The notes: generated by a model not told the origin, from the sequence alone. A stretch of DNA of 64,000 bases from Cokeromyces recurvatus (GCF_025118155.1 NW_026251398.1:434001-498000), one strand, 5' to 3'; counted from the stretch's first letter, positions 23,570 to 33,745 are shown. A program made the numbers and translations.

Positions 23570-24619
23570 ATGGGAAAAGAAGAACCTAAATCACCGTCTC
23601 CTCTTCTTAACCCTATTTCTAAATGCTTTTGTCAGAATAGAGAAGGACATGAAACAGATATAATACCACCTTGTAAATCAAGTAATCATTGGAATTATGC
23701 TTTATTACAAATTTGTAATTCTGTCTTTAATACAACTTCACCTGCCATTACTTCACCTCTTAAACACATTTTAACTTATGAACGTCAATTAAATAGACAA
23801 GATGATAGTTCAATAATTAACAAGTTCCGTTATGTGCCCAACTACAAGTTTAATTCAGAACCTTTTGCAGTAAAAGATATTTTTGAATATCGTCAACGAC
23901 GGTCAGAACACCTCTTGCTTCGTTTAACTCATTCCCTTCGTAATGATGAATTTCATCACTCTATTCTTAGACTTACAAAAGGCGTTTTTATGGTACAACA
24001 ATTAGAACCCCTTCAATCACCAACGATGATGGTGAGGGATGAAGATTATGATGATGTTTTTTTAACTCAAAGTAAACAAATACCATTCATTGATACATTT
24101 TCGTTTAATGGACTCTTTAATGACATGATGCAACAAGCCATGACTACTTCACCCGTTCATATATATAAATCAATATCCTATACAATGGGTATACGGTTTA
24201 CGAATCCATACAAACATATGCGAGATATAGTTGTGAGAGGTAATATCCCACTTTGGTGTCAGTCTTTATTTATTGTAGAATATTTAAAAAGATTACCTGT
24301 TCAACCAAATGCGGTATTAAATGGACTCTTACCATTTGCAAAAGATATTCTGTTTGAATTTAAATTATTGTCAGCAGATCAAGATGTTCCCTTTCCAATA
24401 TTGATTCCAGCCTATGAAAGATATGCTATGGAATTAAGTGAACCACAAATACTATTCAACTATAATTCTTTTAAATCTAATGATATGCAAATTGGATGGA
24501 AAGAAAGAGAAAAGAGGATATTAAATGAAGTACTTTATTGTGATATTTCAGATGAAACAGCAGAATTGATTACTAATTTAGCTAATGAATGGAAACTGAC
24601 ATATGAGGGTTTAATATAA
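23570..24619 (+). CDS. uncharacterised 349-aa protein
   Basis: A single-exon ORF with good coding character, starting 178 bp after the WD40 gene on the same strand. I do not recognise a family. Visible features are a Cys-containing N-terminus (CFCQNREGHETDIIPPCKSS), a mostly helical body with hydrophobic-aromatic patterning, an acidic patch (VRDEDYDDVF, about residue 155) and no signal peptide or transmembrane helix. The two neighbouring Cys in the N-terminal segment plus a later Cys could bind metal, but no complete zinc-finger pattern is seen. Likely soluble and intracellular. It converges on the small minus-strand ORF at 24762. Confidence 0.6.
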   Translation: MGKEEPKSPSPLLNPISKCFCQNREGHETDIIPPCKSSNHWNYALLQICNSVFNTTSPAITSPLKHILTYERQLNRQDDSSIINKFRYVPNYKFNSEPFAVKDIFEYRQRRSEHLLLRLTHSLRNDEFHHSILRLTKGVFMVQQLEPLQSPTMMVRDEDYDDVFLTQSKQIPFIDTFSFNGLFNDMMQQAMTTSPVHIYKSISYTMGIRFTNPYKHMRDIVVRGNIPLWCQSLFIVEYLKRLPVQPNAVLNGLLPFAKDILFEFKLLSADQDVPFPILIPAYERYAMELSEPQILFNYNSFKSNDMQIGWKEREKRILNEVLYCDISDETAELITNLANEWKLTYEGLI

Positions 24620-24761
24620 TTCGATTTTTATTATTGTTTTAAAAAGAAAAATAAAGAGGAAGGAACATTCATTTTTATTTCACCATCATTACCTTGACCG
24701 GTGAACTTCTTTTAGTGTCTAGTATTTACAGCTGCTATTATGAATAAGACTTTAATGCTGT

Positions 24762-25130
24762 CTATTTTATATGTTCCTTAGAGGTACCTTCTAATAAGAT
24801 ACTTGATGGATGATCATTCACATGAAAAGAAGATTCATCTATTGAATGAAAAGCAGATTCAGACATAATTACCATAGGAACAATAGATAACATATCAATA
24901 TTATTATTTGCAGCTGCAGAAAATAAACCATCGGGAGATGCAATCTTCATATGTCTCCAACGATTTTTTTCTATTCTATTCATAGTTACTCTTGACCTAT
25001 CCATTTCAGGAGAAGAAGGGCGTAGAATAGATAAAGCTGATGCTACATGTAAAGTGACAAGAATCAATATAAAATACATAGTAAAATATGAGATGAAAAG
25101 ATTATAAATAAATAAAGAAGATAAAGACAT
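24762..25130 (-). CDS. small protein with N-terminal hydrophobic segment, possibly secreted
   Basis: The 122-residue ORF starts with a hydrophobic stretch. If translation begins at the internal Met (residue 18), MYFILILVTLHVASALS is a good signal peptide and the mature part is about 85 residues, rich in Ser, Met and charged residues and without Cys. No family is recognised. It is transcribed divergently from the LSM12 gene across 278 bp. The regular signal-peptide pattern and position between real genes support it, but expression is unproven and the frame could be chance. Confidence 0.4.
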   Translation of the reverse strand: MSLSSLFIYNLFISYFTMYFILILVTLHVASALSILRPSSPEMDRSRVTMNRIEKNRWRHMKIASPDGLFSAAANNNIDMLSIVPMVIMSESAFHSIDESSFHVNDHPSSILLEGTSKEHIK

Positions 25131-25219
25131 TTATATTCTTTTTTATTTTTATTTTTTGTTTATTTACTTTTTTTTTTTCTTCTAGCCAAAATTAAAAGAT
25201 GTATATAAATAACATATAG

Positions 25220-25250
25220 TTTCGAATCTATAATATTCTCGAATATTAAA
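25220..25250. promoter_or_regulatory. possible heat shock element in a divergent promoter
   Basis: At 25236-25247 the bases TTCTCGAATATT fit TTCnnGAAnnTT(C), two full nGAAn units and most of a third. A palindromic TTCGAA lies 15 bp to the left. The site lies between the divergent starts of the small ORF (25130) and LSM12 (25409). A heat shock factor gene occurs in the same window. Function is inferred from the pattern only. Confidence 0.25.
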
Positions 25251-25278
25251 GGCTTAATGTAATAGTTTCTGATTTACA

Positions 25279-25315
<37 letters not shown>

Positions 25316-25408
25316 GCATTTGAAACATCGACAAAAAAATGAAAATTTTATTATCCTTTTTTTTTTTCTTCTTCTTCTTCTCGTTGTATACACAGTACAA
25401 AAAAGAAA

Positions 25409-26235
25409 ATGGTAGAAAATAATCGCTCCAAAGTACAGCAACATAAACAAAGCCCTTTAGGTAAAAAGCCTTTGGAAACATTCATTGGAAGCACTATCAG
25501 ACTCAAGACTGCATTTGATGAAGAAGTTGAGGGTTTAATCTATACTTGTGATCGCATCACTAATTGCATTGTGATTGATATCCTTTTTTTTTGTTTATTT
25601 TTATTCATTATTATTATACTACTAATCTATATTATTTATATTTCCTTAACCTAGTCCTTTTTTTTTTCTTAAAATATATGTGTATATACATTGCTCACAT
25701 AAAGACAATAAGACTTCCAATCGCAAGAATTGTAATTTCCGTATTATCAAGATATCCCATATAAAAGAAATTTTATTTTTGACAGCAACAACAAATGGAG
25801 TTAAAGATTACATGCCTATTAATCAAATATATATTGATCGTTTAAAGCAACGTGAATCCGAAGTAATGAAAGGGGTTAAGAATGAGGTATCCAAAATTGG
25901 TATTGGAGTAACAAAAGAAGGACAAGATATATTTAATGCATTAAGTAAAACGTAACGTATTTATAAAGTGCGTGTACAATGCTGCAATGACTTATATTTA
26001 TAATGTAGTTTACCATGTCGATGGTCAAAGGATACGATTATTGTAATGGATGAAATATTAATTACCCCACCTTATGGAGTTAATGACTGTAAAGCAAATG
26101 CAAGTTCATCTGCTTTACTTGCAAGAATTAAAAAAGTGGTAAAAGAAGTTTGATTCATTTTATTTTGATTGCATATTAATTTCTTCATTATTATTTATTA
26201 AGCTTGAAGGGGAACGAAAAAGACTTGCAAAATAA
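25409..26235 (+). CDS. LSM12 homologue (Lsm and anticodon-binding-like domain)
   Basis: Exons are about 25409-25592, 25705-25951, 26009-26138 and 26203-26235. The first intron is uncertain because its donor lies in a T-run (GTTTAT) and the acceptor after ATAAAG at 25704 is chosen to restore frame. The N-terminal Lsm-like part reads FIGSTIRLKTAFDEEVEGLI then FRIIKISHIKEI. The C-terminal AD domain has IGIGVTKEGQDIFNALSKT, LPCRWSKDTIIVMDEILITP and PYGVNDCKA, which matches the highly conserved LSM12 segment. Total length is about 197 residues, as expected. LSM12 proteins work with ataxin-2/Pbp1-type RNA-binding complexes and, in animals, bind NAADP; which applies here is unknown. The gene ends with GERKRLAK. 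A (CAAAAA)n tract follows the stop. Confidence 0.85.
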
Positions 26236-26705
26236 ACAATGTGTAAAAAAAAAAAAAAAACAAAAACAAAAACAAAAACAAAAACAAAAAATCAAAAAAA
26301 CACAAAATTATATTTATATTTCAAGCTTTCTTTTTTTCTTTCTTTTTTTCTTTCTTTTTTTTTTTGTGATAAATTATGTAGGCATAATACAATATGCTAA
26401 AGAAGTAAGATATACTTGTTGCGATGAGAAATTTATTGTCCGCGTTTAAATATGCTTCAGGCACATCATAATTCACATGCAAAACATATAAATATAAAGA
26501 AAAGAAAAAGAATAGTAGGATCACGCGTCTCGTTATTTATAAATCACGTTCATTTCCTTTTTATATTTATATTAATATCTTTATTGCTTTTTGTCTTTTT
26601 TTTTTTTTTTTTTCCTTTCTTTTTTCCTTTCCTTTTCTTTTTTTTTTCTTTTTCCTTTCCTTTTACTTTTACTTTTACTTTTTTATAGCAATTGTTTTCT
26701 TATAA
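26236..26705. other. spacer with A-rich and pyrimidine-rich microsatellites, presumed promoter of the PAS gene
   Basis: Begins with a (CAAAAA)n stretch at 26260-26290 and ends with about 100 bp of almost pure C/T (26588-26687) immediately before the PAS-protein start. Such pyrimidine tracts precede several genes here and may be transcription start regions. Confidence 0.45.
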
Positions 26706-27869
26706 ATGTTAGGTCACTCGTTCTCTAATTGTCCATTGCGTTCTTCTTCTTTACTTATTACACATCATAAAACACAATCTATTGTAACAGCTACAGACGA
26801 AGCACTAGACTTGTTAGGATATTCATTGTCTGATTTGCTCGGTAATTCAATTCATATTTTAAACCTGAAACTATCTTCAGAAATCACTTGTATACCAGAG
26901 TGCACAATAAAGCATGCAAACGGTCAAATATTAAATTTTCAAGTCTGTGTGCATCAAGATCCATTAGTACAACAAGTCAGCAGTTGTTTAGATTATTGGT
27001 TAATACGTTTATTAACAGCAAAAGAGAAACAGAGATACTCATCACCGGCATTAGTCTCTATCTTACGCTTAAGCCCTTATGGTACCATTGAACAAATACA
27101 ACAACAACAGCAATCGCCTTTATTAAAGCAGTCGACAAATGAGTTAATGGGACGACCTATTATGGCTTTTGTTTATAATGAAGATATACCTTATTTATGT
27201 GCTAATCTTGCAAAACTATATTCATCATCAACAACAACAACAACACTTTTCAATTCTTCGCCTTTATTTATTCGATGGTTAAATTTGCCCTATTTAATTT
27301 CTTCTAACACTGCTTGCGTTGATAATGCTGAGGAAGAAAGTTTACGTTATGAGTGGATGTCATTTACACTTCTGATGTCTAATGAGCAACATTCCGTTCA
27401 TCCCATCTGTTTAATAAGACCTTTACAAATACCCTATTTACAAAAAGAAGAAAAAGAAGAAGATTTAAATTTAACGTTATTTAATATGCTTATGCAACAT
27501 ATCCCTTTATTAAATCAGCTATTAAAATATGGTAAGCATTTATATCAACACATTTTAGAAGCTATGGATACATCAGCAAATGAGAGTAAAGCGTATATCA
27601 ATGAATTTTATAAACATGTTGTATTTCAATTAGTGGAATTAATATCTACAATTTTGATGATAAAGAGTACTCAACATAAAAGCAGTCTTCCTTTAAATAA
27701 GCAACAGCAAACGTCTAGTAGTCATCATGATAACACATTTGGAGGTCTTTTATGGGATTTATTTAAATCTAATCTACAACGCTCTTCAAAAATTTTGGAA
27801 TTTACTGGTTTATTAAATTATTATCAAACAACACATTTAAAGACTTGTATTGAAACATTAAATACATAG
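26706..27869 (+). CDS. tandem PAS-domain protein
   Basis: A single-exon gene for 387 residues. A PAS domain is visible at about residues 15-100: SIVTATDEALDLLGYSLSDL then LGNSIHILNL, with GQILNFQV as the following strand. A second PAS-like segment lies at about 118-245: SILRLSPYGTIEQI, interrupted by a Gln run, then NELMGRPIMAFVYNEDIPYL. After residue 250 the sequence is helical with Asn/Gln/Ser-rich linkers. No kinase, GATA zinc finger, bHLH or other output domain is seen, so it may act by PAS-mediated binding to a partner. The GxNCRFLQ motif of flavin-binding LOV domains is absent, so it is not a white-collar-type blue-light receptor. The stretch has codon use like its neighbours. Role unknown beyond the PAS fold. 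Confidence 0.72.
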   Translation: MLGHSFSNCPLRSSSLLITHHKTQSIVTATDEALDLLGYSLSDLLGNSIHILNLKLSSEITCIPECTIKHANGQILNFQVCVHQDPLVQQVSSCLDYWLIRLLTAKEKQRYSSPALVSILRLSPYGTIEQIQQQQQSPLLKQSTNELMGRPIMAFVYNEDIPYLCANLAKLYSSSTTTTTLFNSSPLFIRWLNLPYLISSNTACVDNAEEESLRYEWMSFTLLMSNEQHSVHPICLIRPLQIPYLQKEEKEEDLNLTLFNMLMQHIPLLNQLLKYGKHLYQHILEAMDTSANESKAYINEFYKHVVFQLVELISTILMIKSTQHKSSLPLNKQQQTSSSHHDNTFGGLLWDLFKSNLQRSSKILEFTGLLNYYQTTHLKTCIETLNT

Positions 27870-29889
27870 TTCATTTAAATCCCCGTCTTTCATACAATGC
27901 GATTATTATAAATAATAAACCTTTATTGTTATTATTATTATTTATAAGCAAACTAATGACTGAGCATGTAACACTAGAATGGGTTCTATCAGTTTAGGAA
28001 AATACTGCAAGTAAACAGATGTAGTATTTTCCTTTCGTATAAAAGTCATTTTCTATTCTTCAAGCTCATGCAGTAAAAGCTTCAATTTTGATTTGTATAG
28101 CATAAAAGCAACATTGTTTGCTATTGTATTATTCATATATTGTTTGACCAGTTAATACCCAGAAAGAATAAAGTAGACTAATTGCATTACTCTCGTGAAT
28201 TGTTAATACTACACAAAAATTCTTGCTAAACATTATGAACATATAGCTCAATGTCAAAAGAGCTATATACGTATATCTTTTGTTCAATATTCTTTTTTTT
28301 TTTTTTTTTTTTAAGAAAAAACCTCTTCATGTAGATTATGTTTCCTACCGAGTATCTAGAAGCAATTTTTAGTATAGAGTAATCAGCAATACATTCTTTC
28401 AATTATGTATATATATTCTAACAAGAAGAAAATAATAAAGCGGATTTTCTTAAATAGGAAAGGGAGAGAGCCATTACAATATTTACTGATTTGAAATAAA
28501 TTAATTATAGTTGTAGAAAATATCATGTAAAATTGTTATACATTACAACAAAAACAGAGGTTACAGACTATGCACAGCATTGATAGTCCTAAAAATTAAA
28601 GAATGACTTGTATTATATAAGCAGAAAAAAAAGGAGGGGTTCTTATACTTACAGTTAATTCTTTTTTATTGTTTCAACTCTTTTATTTTTTTGTTGATTT
28701 ACATTTGATTATATTTATTGTTACTGTCATAGGGTGTACTGATGTTTGTTATGGGTCATTTACTCTAAATTTAAATATACGTATGATATTATGTTTATTA
28801 AATACTTGTATACTTGTACTGGTATGACTAATAAATAGGATAAGTCTGTTTTTATTACATATACATAATACAATCTTTTAATGTATGCCAAACGCAAGAA
28901 TTAAAAAAAAAAGGGGGAAGACTGTTAACTTAATGAACTATAGGCTAAAGTTTAGTTATCAAGATTAAAAATGATGCATATATTAGGACTCTTACGATAT
29001 CCAAAATTGTAGCTATGTTAATTTTGAATTAAAAGTTTATGATTCTTAGTTCCCTTCAGGATAGTTTTCAATTTCTTTGCAGAAGCCCTATTTTGAAACT
29101 ATACTTGGTCTGTCGTGCATCAAGGATAAAAGAGTCTATTCTTTATTTACAATACCCTTTCTTGGACACTCTTATGTACTATATTAACAGTTTTTCGCTT
29201 GATATCTGACGGTTAATCATCTCTACAATTCTATTACTGGAGCACTGACTTCATTCACACATATTCTATTGAATGCTTGCACATATATACTGATCTTTAT
29301 AGCTATTACTAAAGATTCAAGACCTTTTGTCCTACCTTTTAAATTTGCCTCAAACTCTCTCTCTCTCTCGCTCTCTGATCTATTTGCTGGTCTATTAGAT
29401 ATATGATTCTTTCCAAAATGAATAATCTGTTTCATGCTATATCCCCCGCTTTATCTACATTTTTCTTTGTTACTTGAATATCTATCTAATACTAATATTC
29501 CTTTATGTTATTTTTAAATGTATCTTTTTTTGTCTCTTTAATTCTATATAATAGTTATTTTTTTTCGCAGCTAGTTATGTAAAGAGTACAACTTACTTGG
29601 TGTTTATCAATGCTGTTATTACTAATGCCTTCATTCTAAATAATTTTAGTACAGAGAAATAAAATCTTTTATGTAGCAATTAGTCAATTCAACTTAACAT
29701 ACATGTTTTCCCGTATTTATTTTTATTTTAAGAAAAATAAAGTAGAGTATTCTTACATTATATGCAAATAATAAAAAAAAAATAGCATACGTAAAATACG
29801 CAAATTTATTAAATAGGTTTACGATTAAGACAATCTTCAAACTTGGATGCAGAATAATTACAAAATTCTCAAAGATCACTGTACAATAT
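27870..29889. other. intergenic, AT-rich, no gene recognised
   Basis: 2 kb of AT-rich sequence between the PAS gene and the first transposase relic. A (CT)n stretch lies at about 29355-29380 and T-runs near 28292-28312. Open frames are short and low in complexity. It marks the left margin of the repeat island. Confidence 0.5.
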
Positions 29890-30155
29890 TCTATTGAAAG
29901 CGTCTGCAGTTCTTGAAGTCAATATCCCTTCCAAAAGCCGCTTTTTTTTCTAAGTTTGCTATTATAAACCGAACAAAATTGCTCGATGGGGTTAAGCTCA
30001 GGCGAATAAGGAGGGCTAATATACGCACCTATAGTCTCAGCCCTCAATAAGGCTTTGAATATCCTGATTTTTATGAATAGAAGCATTGTTCATATTCAGA
30101 TAATGACTTTTAAATACCTCATGACGGTCCATTATATCCAAAACACTTGTTGTGG
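29890..30155 (-). pseudogene. relic of a Tc1/mariner-type transposase (C-terminal part)
   Basis: On the minus strand the sequence gives YLNMNNASIHKNQDIQSLIE, then after a frame change ISPPYSPELNPIEQF and CSVYNSKLRKKS. These match the second (D of DNAPIHK, here N) and third (E of SPELNPIEEF) catalytic regions of DDE/Tc1 transposases. At least one frameshift and a changed catalytic residue make it non-functional. A separate minus-strand segment at 31156-31440 may be a remnant of a related N-terminus, but that is weaker. Confidence 0.75.
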
Positions 30156-30752
30156 TTTACAAATAAAAATAAAAGAATAAAAAGAGAAATGAAATAAAAC
30201 AGACAGAAGAAGTATATTGAGCCTTGTCAATAAGCCTTATTAAGATAAAAAATGAATTAATTCAATTCTGATTGTGATTTTAATGTACAAAATAAGGGTC
30301 AATAGTATAAGAGTATCAATATATTTTGTGGATAAGGATGATGAGTAATAAAAAGATAAAAAATATAACAAATTGTATTTGATAATACAATTATAGAGTG
30401 ATTATTAAGAGTTATTATAGATCTATATCCACATGTCTTTTGTATATAACTAATAGGTGTACTCTGAGTGGAATTAATTATTATGCGTACTTGTATTATA
30501 CTTGATTTACTCCAGTTTAACTTGATATAAATTTATATTCAGCAGAACAATAATAGAAGAAAGTATATTTTTTATATATAGAGCTTTTATTAATTATTTT
30601 TTCTATGCAGGAGTAAACATATTCTTAATATGTCTATAGACAGAATTATCATACAAGTACACTATATGCATTCTATTATGACTATTTATCTTATTGAATC
30701 AAGTTACAAAGCTTATAACCATGATAATACCAATGTTGCCTTTATAAAATAT
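30156..30752. other. AT-rich spacer in the repeat island
   Basis: No coding signal, terminal repeat or RNA gene is recognised in these 600 bp. Confidence 0.45.
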
Positions 30753-31155
30753 TTGTTGTATTTGTGCATAGCATCATAAAGATATAATAAAACATAAATA
30801 TTGAATTTTCATTACAGAATAATGTTGTATAAACAATATCATCATGTCAACCATAAACTATGTAATTATTAAGTATAATGTAAAACCTCCAAATGGAACC
30901 CTTAATTGAGATTGAACTAGCTATATGACAAATATAATACTAGATCATGACTGTTGATAGTATCATAAAGAGGTTAATATTTAACACAACGACAATGAAA
31001 TAGCATCTATAAATATTCTTTATAGCCGCTAAGAAAAGCATGAATAAATAGCCAGATAATTTATACAAGAAGAATAGATAGTTTCTTCTTTATATACATA
31101 TTTAGTAAAAGCTATTCTCACTTGTGCCTGTGTCTCACGATTTATTTCTGTCTTT
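30753..31155 (+). repeat. dispersed repeat R, copy 1 (about 400 bp)
   Basis: Aligns by eye over its whole length, with point changes and small indels, to 42354-42757 in the same orientation. Shared landmarks include CATCATAAAGATATAATAAA, AATAGCCAGATA and TTGTGCCTGTGTCTCA at the right end. It is non-coding. In the second copy it sits directly upstream of a decayed gene, so it may be the 5' flank of a gene family or part of a larger mobile unit. Confidence 0.85.
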
Positions 31156-31440
31156 TTATATTCTTAAACTAAAACTATACAACAAGCTCTTCGTGAATTT
31201 TACAGTTTTTATTCTGAAGTAGAGAGATGAGATGATAAATTGAGCAACCTGTTGTGGTTTAGACTTTGTTGGAGTCCAGATCATACGAGGTAGTTGCATA
31301 ACTTCCAGTTCAATTCCACCCATGACTAACTCCATGCCATAGGGAGTCTCTTCCTCTTCATCCTCAGACATATAGTCATCTACAAGTCGCTCCAAACGAT
31401 ACAATGTTTTGATGAACACTTCTGTTTGATTTGACTGATC
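31156..31440 (-). pseudogene. acidic coding fragment, possible transposase N-terminus
   Basis: The minus strand has an open frame entering from beyond 31440 and containing LERLVDDYMSEDEEEETPYG, MELVMGGIELEVMQLP and then MIWTPTKSKPQQVAQFI. The amino acid pattern is protein-like. An acidic region followed by a basic helix that might begin a helix-turn-helix recalls N-termini of fungal Tc1-like transposases, but no catalytic motif follows. It abuts repeat R exactly at 31155/31156, suggesting that R cut it. Confidence 0.35.
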
Positions 31441-31814
31441 TTCTTGTTTAATTAACTCTAGTCAAATCACACACACAGAAAGTCGTTAGAAGTGGGAATA
31501 TAATGGTAAATTATGGAGTTCCTCATAGTGGGTAACTCTTTTCAAACAAAAGGAAAAAGAAGAAAAAATAATTATAGTAATCACTTGGTGGTATGGACTA
31601 CCTATGTCCTTTCCTTTAAAGAAACAGAAGACTAAGAAATGCTAAGACATACGAAGCCCCCCCTTTTTTTTTCTTTTATGCAAGCCTTAAGCAGCTAAAA
31701 GAAGGTAAGTAGCAGTAATAAACCCATAAGATACCAAATAGTATTTGTTTTAGTTTTAGTTTTAGTTTTTTTACTACTGCTGTCAAATGTTTGTATTGGT
31801 CACTAAATCATTTT
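31441..31814. other. spacer before the YARKS unit
   Basis: AT-rich with short homopolymers and a (TTTTAG)n stretch near 31750-31768. No feature is recognised. Confidence 0.4.
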
Positions 31815-33390
31815 ATCCAACAGTCAAAAATTTATTAATTTTATTTACTCAACTTTGAAGCTTTTTCATTGGCTGCTGCAAAACATTGTATTTAATACTT
31901 ATTCAGGTACCAATTCTGTTCACTTATCTCTCATCCTTAATTATTTAATACCTTAAAATGAATATTACAAGAAACCAAGCAATTTGTATATACTTCTATG
32001 TTGATTATACTGATGAGAATGTAAACCTATATAATAAAAAGATTGAAGGGTTTGATGACGTTGAAATTTATTGGAATATGAATGAGAAGGAGCCAGTTAT
32101 TGTATCTAAGAAAAGAGTCCGAGGTGATCCTATGACTTATAGAAAATATTTAGAGGCTATTCTGTCCTTAGATGAAGATAATAACAAAAGAGAAAGAATA
32201 GAGCTCGTTAGCGAATCGCAAGTAAAACAGTTTATTAATGAAGTGTACTGTTATGAAAAGCCATATAATGAATATATATATTTGAAACAAACAATTTCCA
32301 CAAAGACAATCTATGAAACTGTTCAAAATTACACCATAGTTTTTGAGCAAAAGACAACGCAAGCATTTGCAACCTGGTGTCGTAACAGTAAGTTAAGATT
32401 TCTACATGCAAAAGAGAAACGTGGTAATAGAAGAACAAGAGAACTATATGTCTTGGAAGACATTTATCATGGTAAACCTAAATGGCAGAATTAAAAAACC
32501 ATATCTAATGTATTTAATTGTAGATGATCTTGTTAAGCCAATCTGTAGCTATCTACAAAGATATCAAGATTCTTTGAAACATCTAATTGAACAAGGGTAT
32601 GAGATCGTAGGATATGCCCGTAAATCTCCTACGGATACTGATATTGATAATAGAGCCAGGCTACTCCAACTAATGGTAGCAAATTTACGTGAACGATCGT
32701 TTGCAACAAAAGTATATGTGTCGCCGTGTAGCTGGGGATCCTCGCCCTTTATTAAATGTGATTTCAAAAATAATGACAATAAAATGATGAAGAAATCATC
32801 TGATGTAAATGGAAATACACAAGATTTATTACATCATTTGCAATCATCTGATCATAATATTTGTTTGGTCTCAATTGATTTTTCTTGTTTAACCTCTAGA
32901 AGTCAAGACATTAGAGAATTAATTGAAATGAGTTCCTCAGTAAAAAAGATTGCAATTGAAACGTTCACCCAATGTAATGAAATGGGTATCTTTAATACTA
33001 AACTTTTAATAACAGATAATAGTTTACTCCAAACATTTAATAACTGAAATGAGTTTATTCAAAGATTAAAATAAATTAAATAAATAATCTAAGTAGGAGA
33101 TTCTACTTCAAAAAATTAATCTGCTGCTCTGGGGCTGTTGTCAGAATATAAATAATTGATATAACTGTGGCTTTTTATAACCTTCCCTAATCTAATGGGT
33201 CTAAGATGATGTGTTGAGTTAGTTTGATGTTGTAGCAAATTTCAACATCACGGAAATTTTCAAGCTTTTTTTTTTGTATTTTTTGACATTTTTTTTTTAA
33301 TATAGTGTACATATACATATACATATACATAGGAAAACATGCATATTACTGGAATCCTTAATATTTCCATGACTGGTTGATAAAATAAAC
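31815..33390 (+). mobile_element. YARKS unit, copy A (candidate mobile element)
   Basis: About 1.6 kb that aligns with 40298-41990 over both the gene and its non-coding flanks. Left edge: 31818 onwards, CAACAGTCAAAAATTTATTA, resembles ACAACGGTCAAAAAACTATT at 40297. Right edge: AATATTTCCATGACTG near 33360 resembles GATATTTCCATGATAAC near 41958. Homology that extends 140 bp upstream and 300 bp downstream of the coding region, at two places with different neighbours, suggests transposition or segmental duplication. No clear terminal inverted repeat or target duplication is seen, so the limits are approximate. Confidence 0.5.
31958..33047 (+). CDS. YARKS-motif protein with serine-recombinase-like C-terminal half, open copy
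   Basis: Two exons (31958-32471, 32524-33047) encode 345 residues. The 52-nt intron sits at the same codon position as in copy B. The N-terminal half (1-171) is polar, with an aromatic-rich segment (EVYCYEKPYNEYIYLKQ) and FATWCRNSK; no family is recognised. The C-terminal half has VGYARKSPTDTDI then RARLLQLMVANL, and later ICLVSIDFSCLTSRSQDIRE. This order recalls small serine recombinases such as IS607 TnpA: YARxS with the nucleophilic Ser, a helix of the rLLqLm type, then a strand ending in DRLxR. Here the Arg and Ser of YARKS are kept, but the DRL motif is replaced. The similarity is my inference. The protein may be a diverged recombinase or a binding fold without catalysis. Confidence 0.6.
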
Positions 33391-33416
33391 GTTAAAAATT
33401 GTTAGAGACTGCGAGC

Positions 33417-33540
33417 CTTAAATCAAGCGAAGCATTGACTAGCCCTTCATTTTGGTAAAAAAAAATTAACCAAAGCGTAGCGTTAGGTGCTAGTTTTTGG
33501 GACCACCGTTATGGCTCGGCCATGCTTCGCTTGATTTAAG
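33417..33540. repeat. 18-bp perfect inverted repeat around an 88-bp loop (MITE-like)
   Basis: CTTAAATCAAGCGAAGCA at 33417-33434 is exactly reverse-complementary to TGCTTCGCTTGATTTAAG at 33523-33540. The interior is richer in G+C than its surroundings. The size (124 bp) and the terminal inverted repeats fit a small non-autonomous DNA element, but no target duplication was found. Confidence 0.6.
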
Positions 33541-33587
33541 ATTCGTGCTGCCGCAGGCTGTTTTTTTTTGAACAGATGACTACATGT

Positions 33588-33602
33588 TAGGCATCAGGCT
33601 AT
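33588..33602. repeat. left target-site duplication of the LINE
   Basis: TAGGCATCAGGCTAT, identical to 39420-39434 at the other end of the LINE. Confidence 0.8.
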
Positions 33603-33701
33603 TTTTTTTTTTTTATGGAGACCAAAATGGCTCGGATGTTTATTAGTGAAATATGAGAAAGTCACATTAAAGTTTTTGATATGCGTTTTTTAAAAATTTT
33701 G

Positions 33702-33703
<2 letters not shown>

Positions 33704-33744
<41 letters not shown>
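33704..33744 (-). repeat. internal A41 tract of the LINE
   Basis: 41 consecutive T on the plus strand, i.e. A41 in the LINE sense, about 90 bp downstream of the ORF2 stop and about 90 bp before the terminal A-tract. Confidence 0.85.

Positions 33745-33745
<1 letters not shown>

Larger units (their letters stand above)
33048..33602. other. 3' flank of the YARKS unit and hairpin-like inverted repeat
   Basis: Contains the non-coding tail of the YARKS unit (to about 33390), a (CATATA)n stretch at 33308-33330 and then a GC-richer 150-bp stretch with an 18-bp inverted repeat (33417-33434 and 33523-33540). It ends at the left copy of the LINE target-site duplication (33588-33602). Confidence 0.5.

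Noticed and set aside
31958..33047. Fanzor/TnpB nuclease
   Set aside because: No RuvC-like D...E...D motifs or C-terminal CxxC zinc ribbon are seen; only the TnpA-like YARxS resemblance remains.
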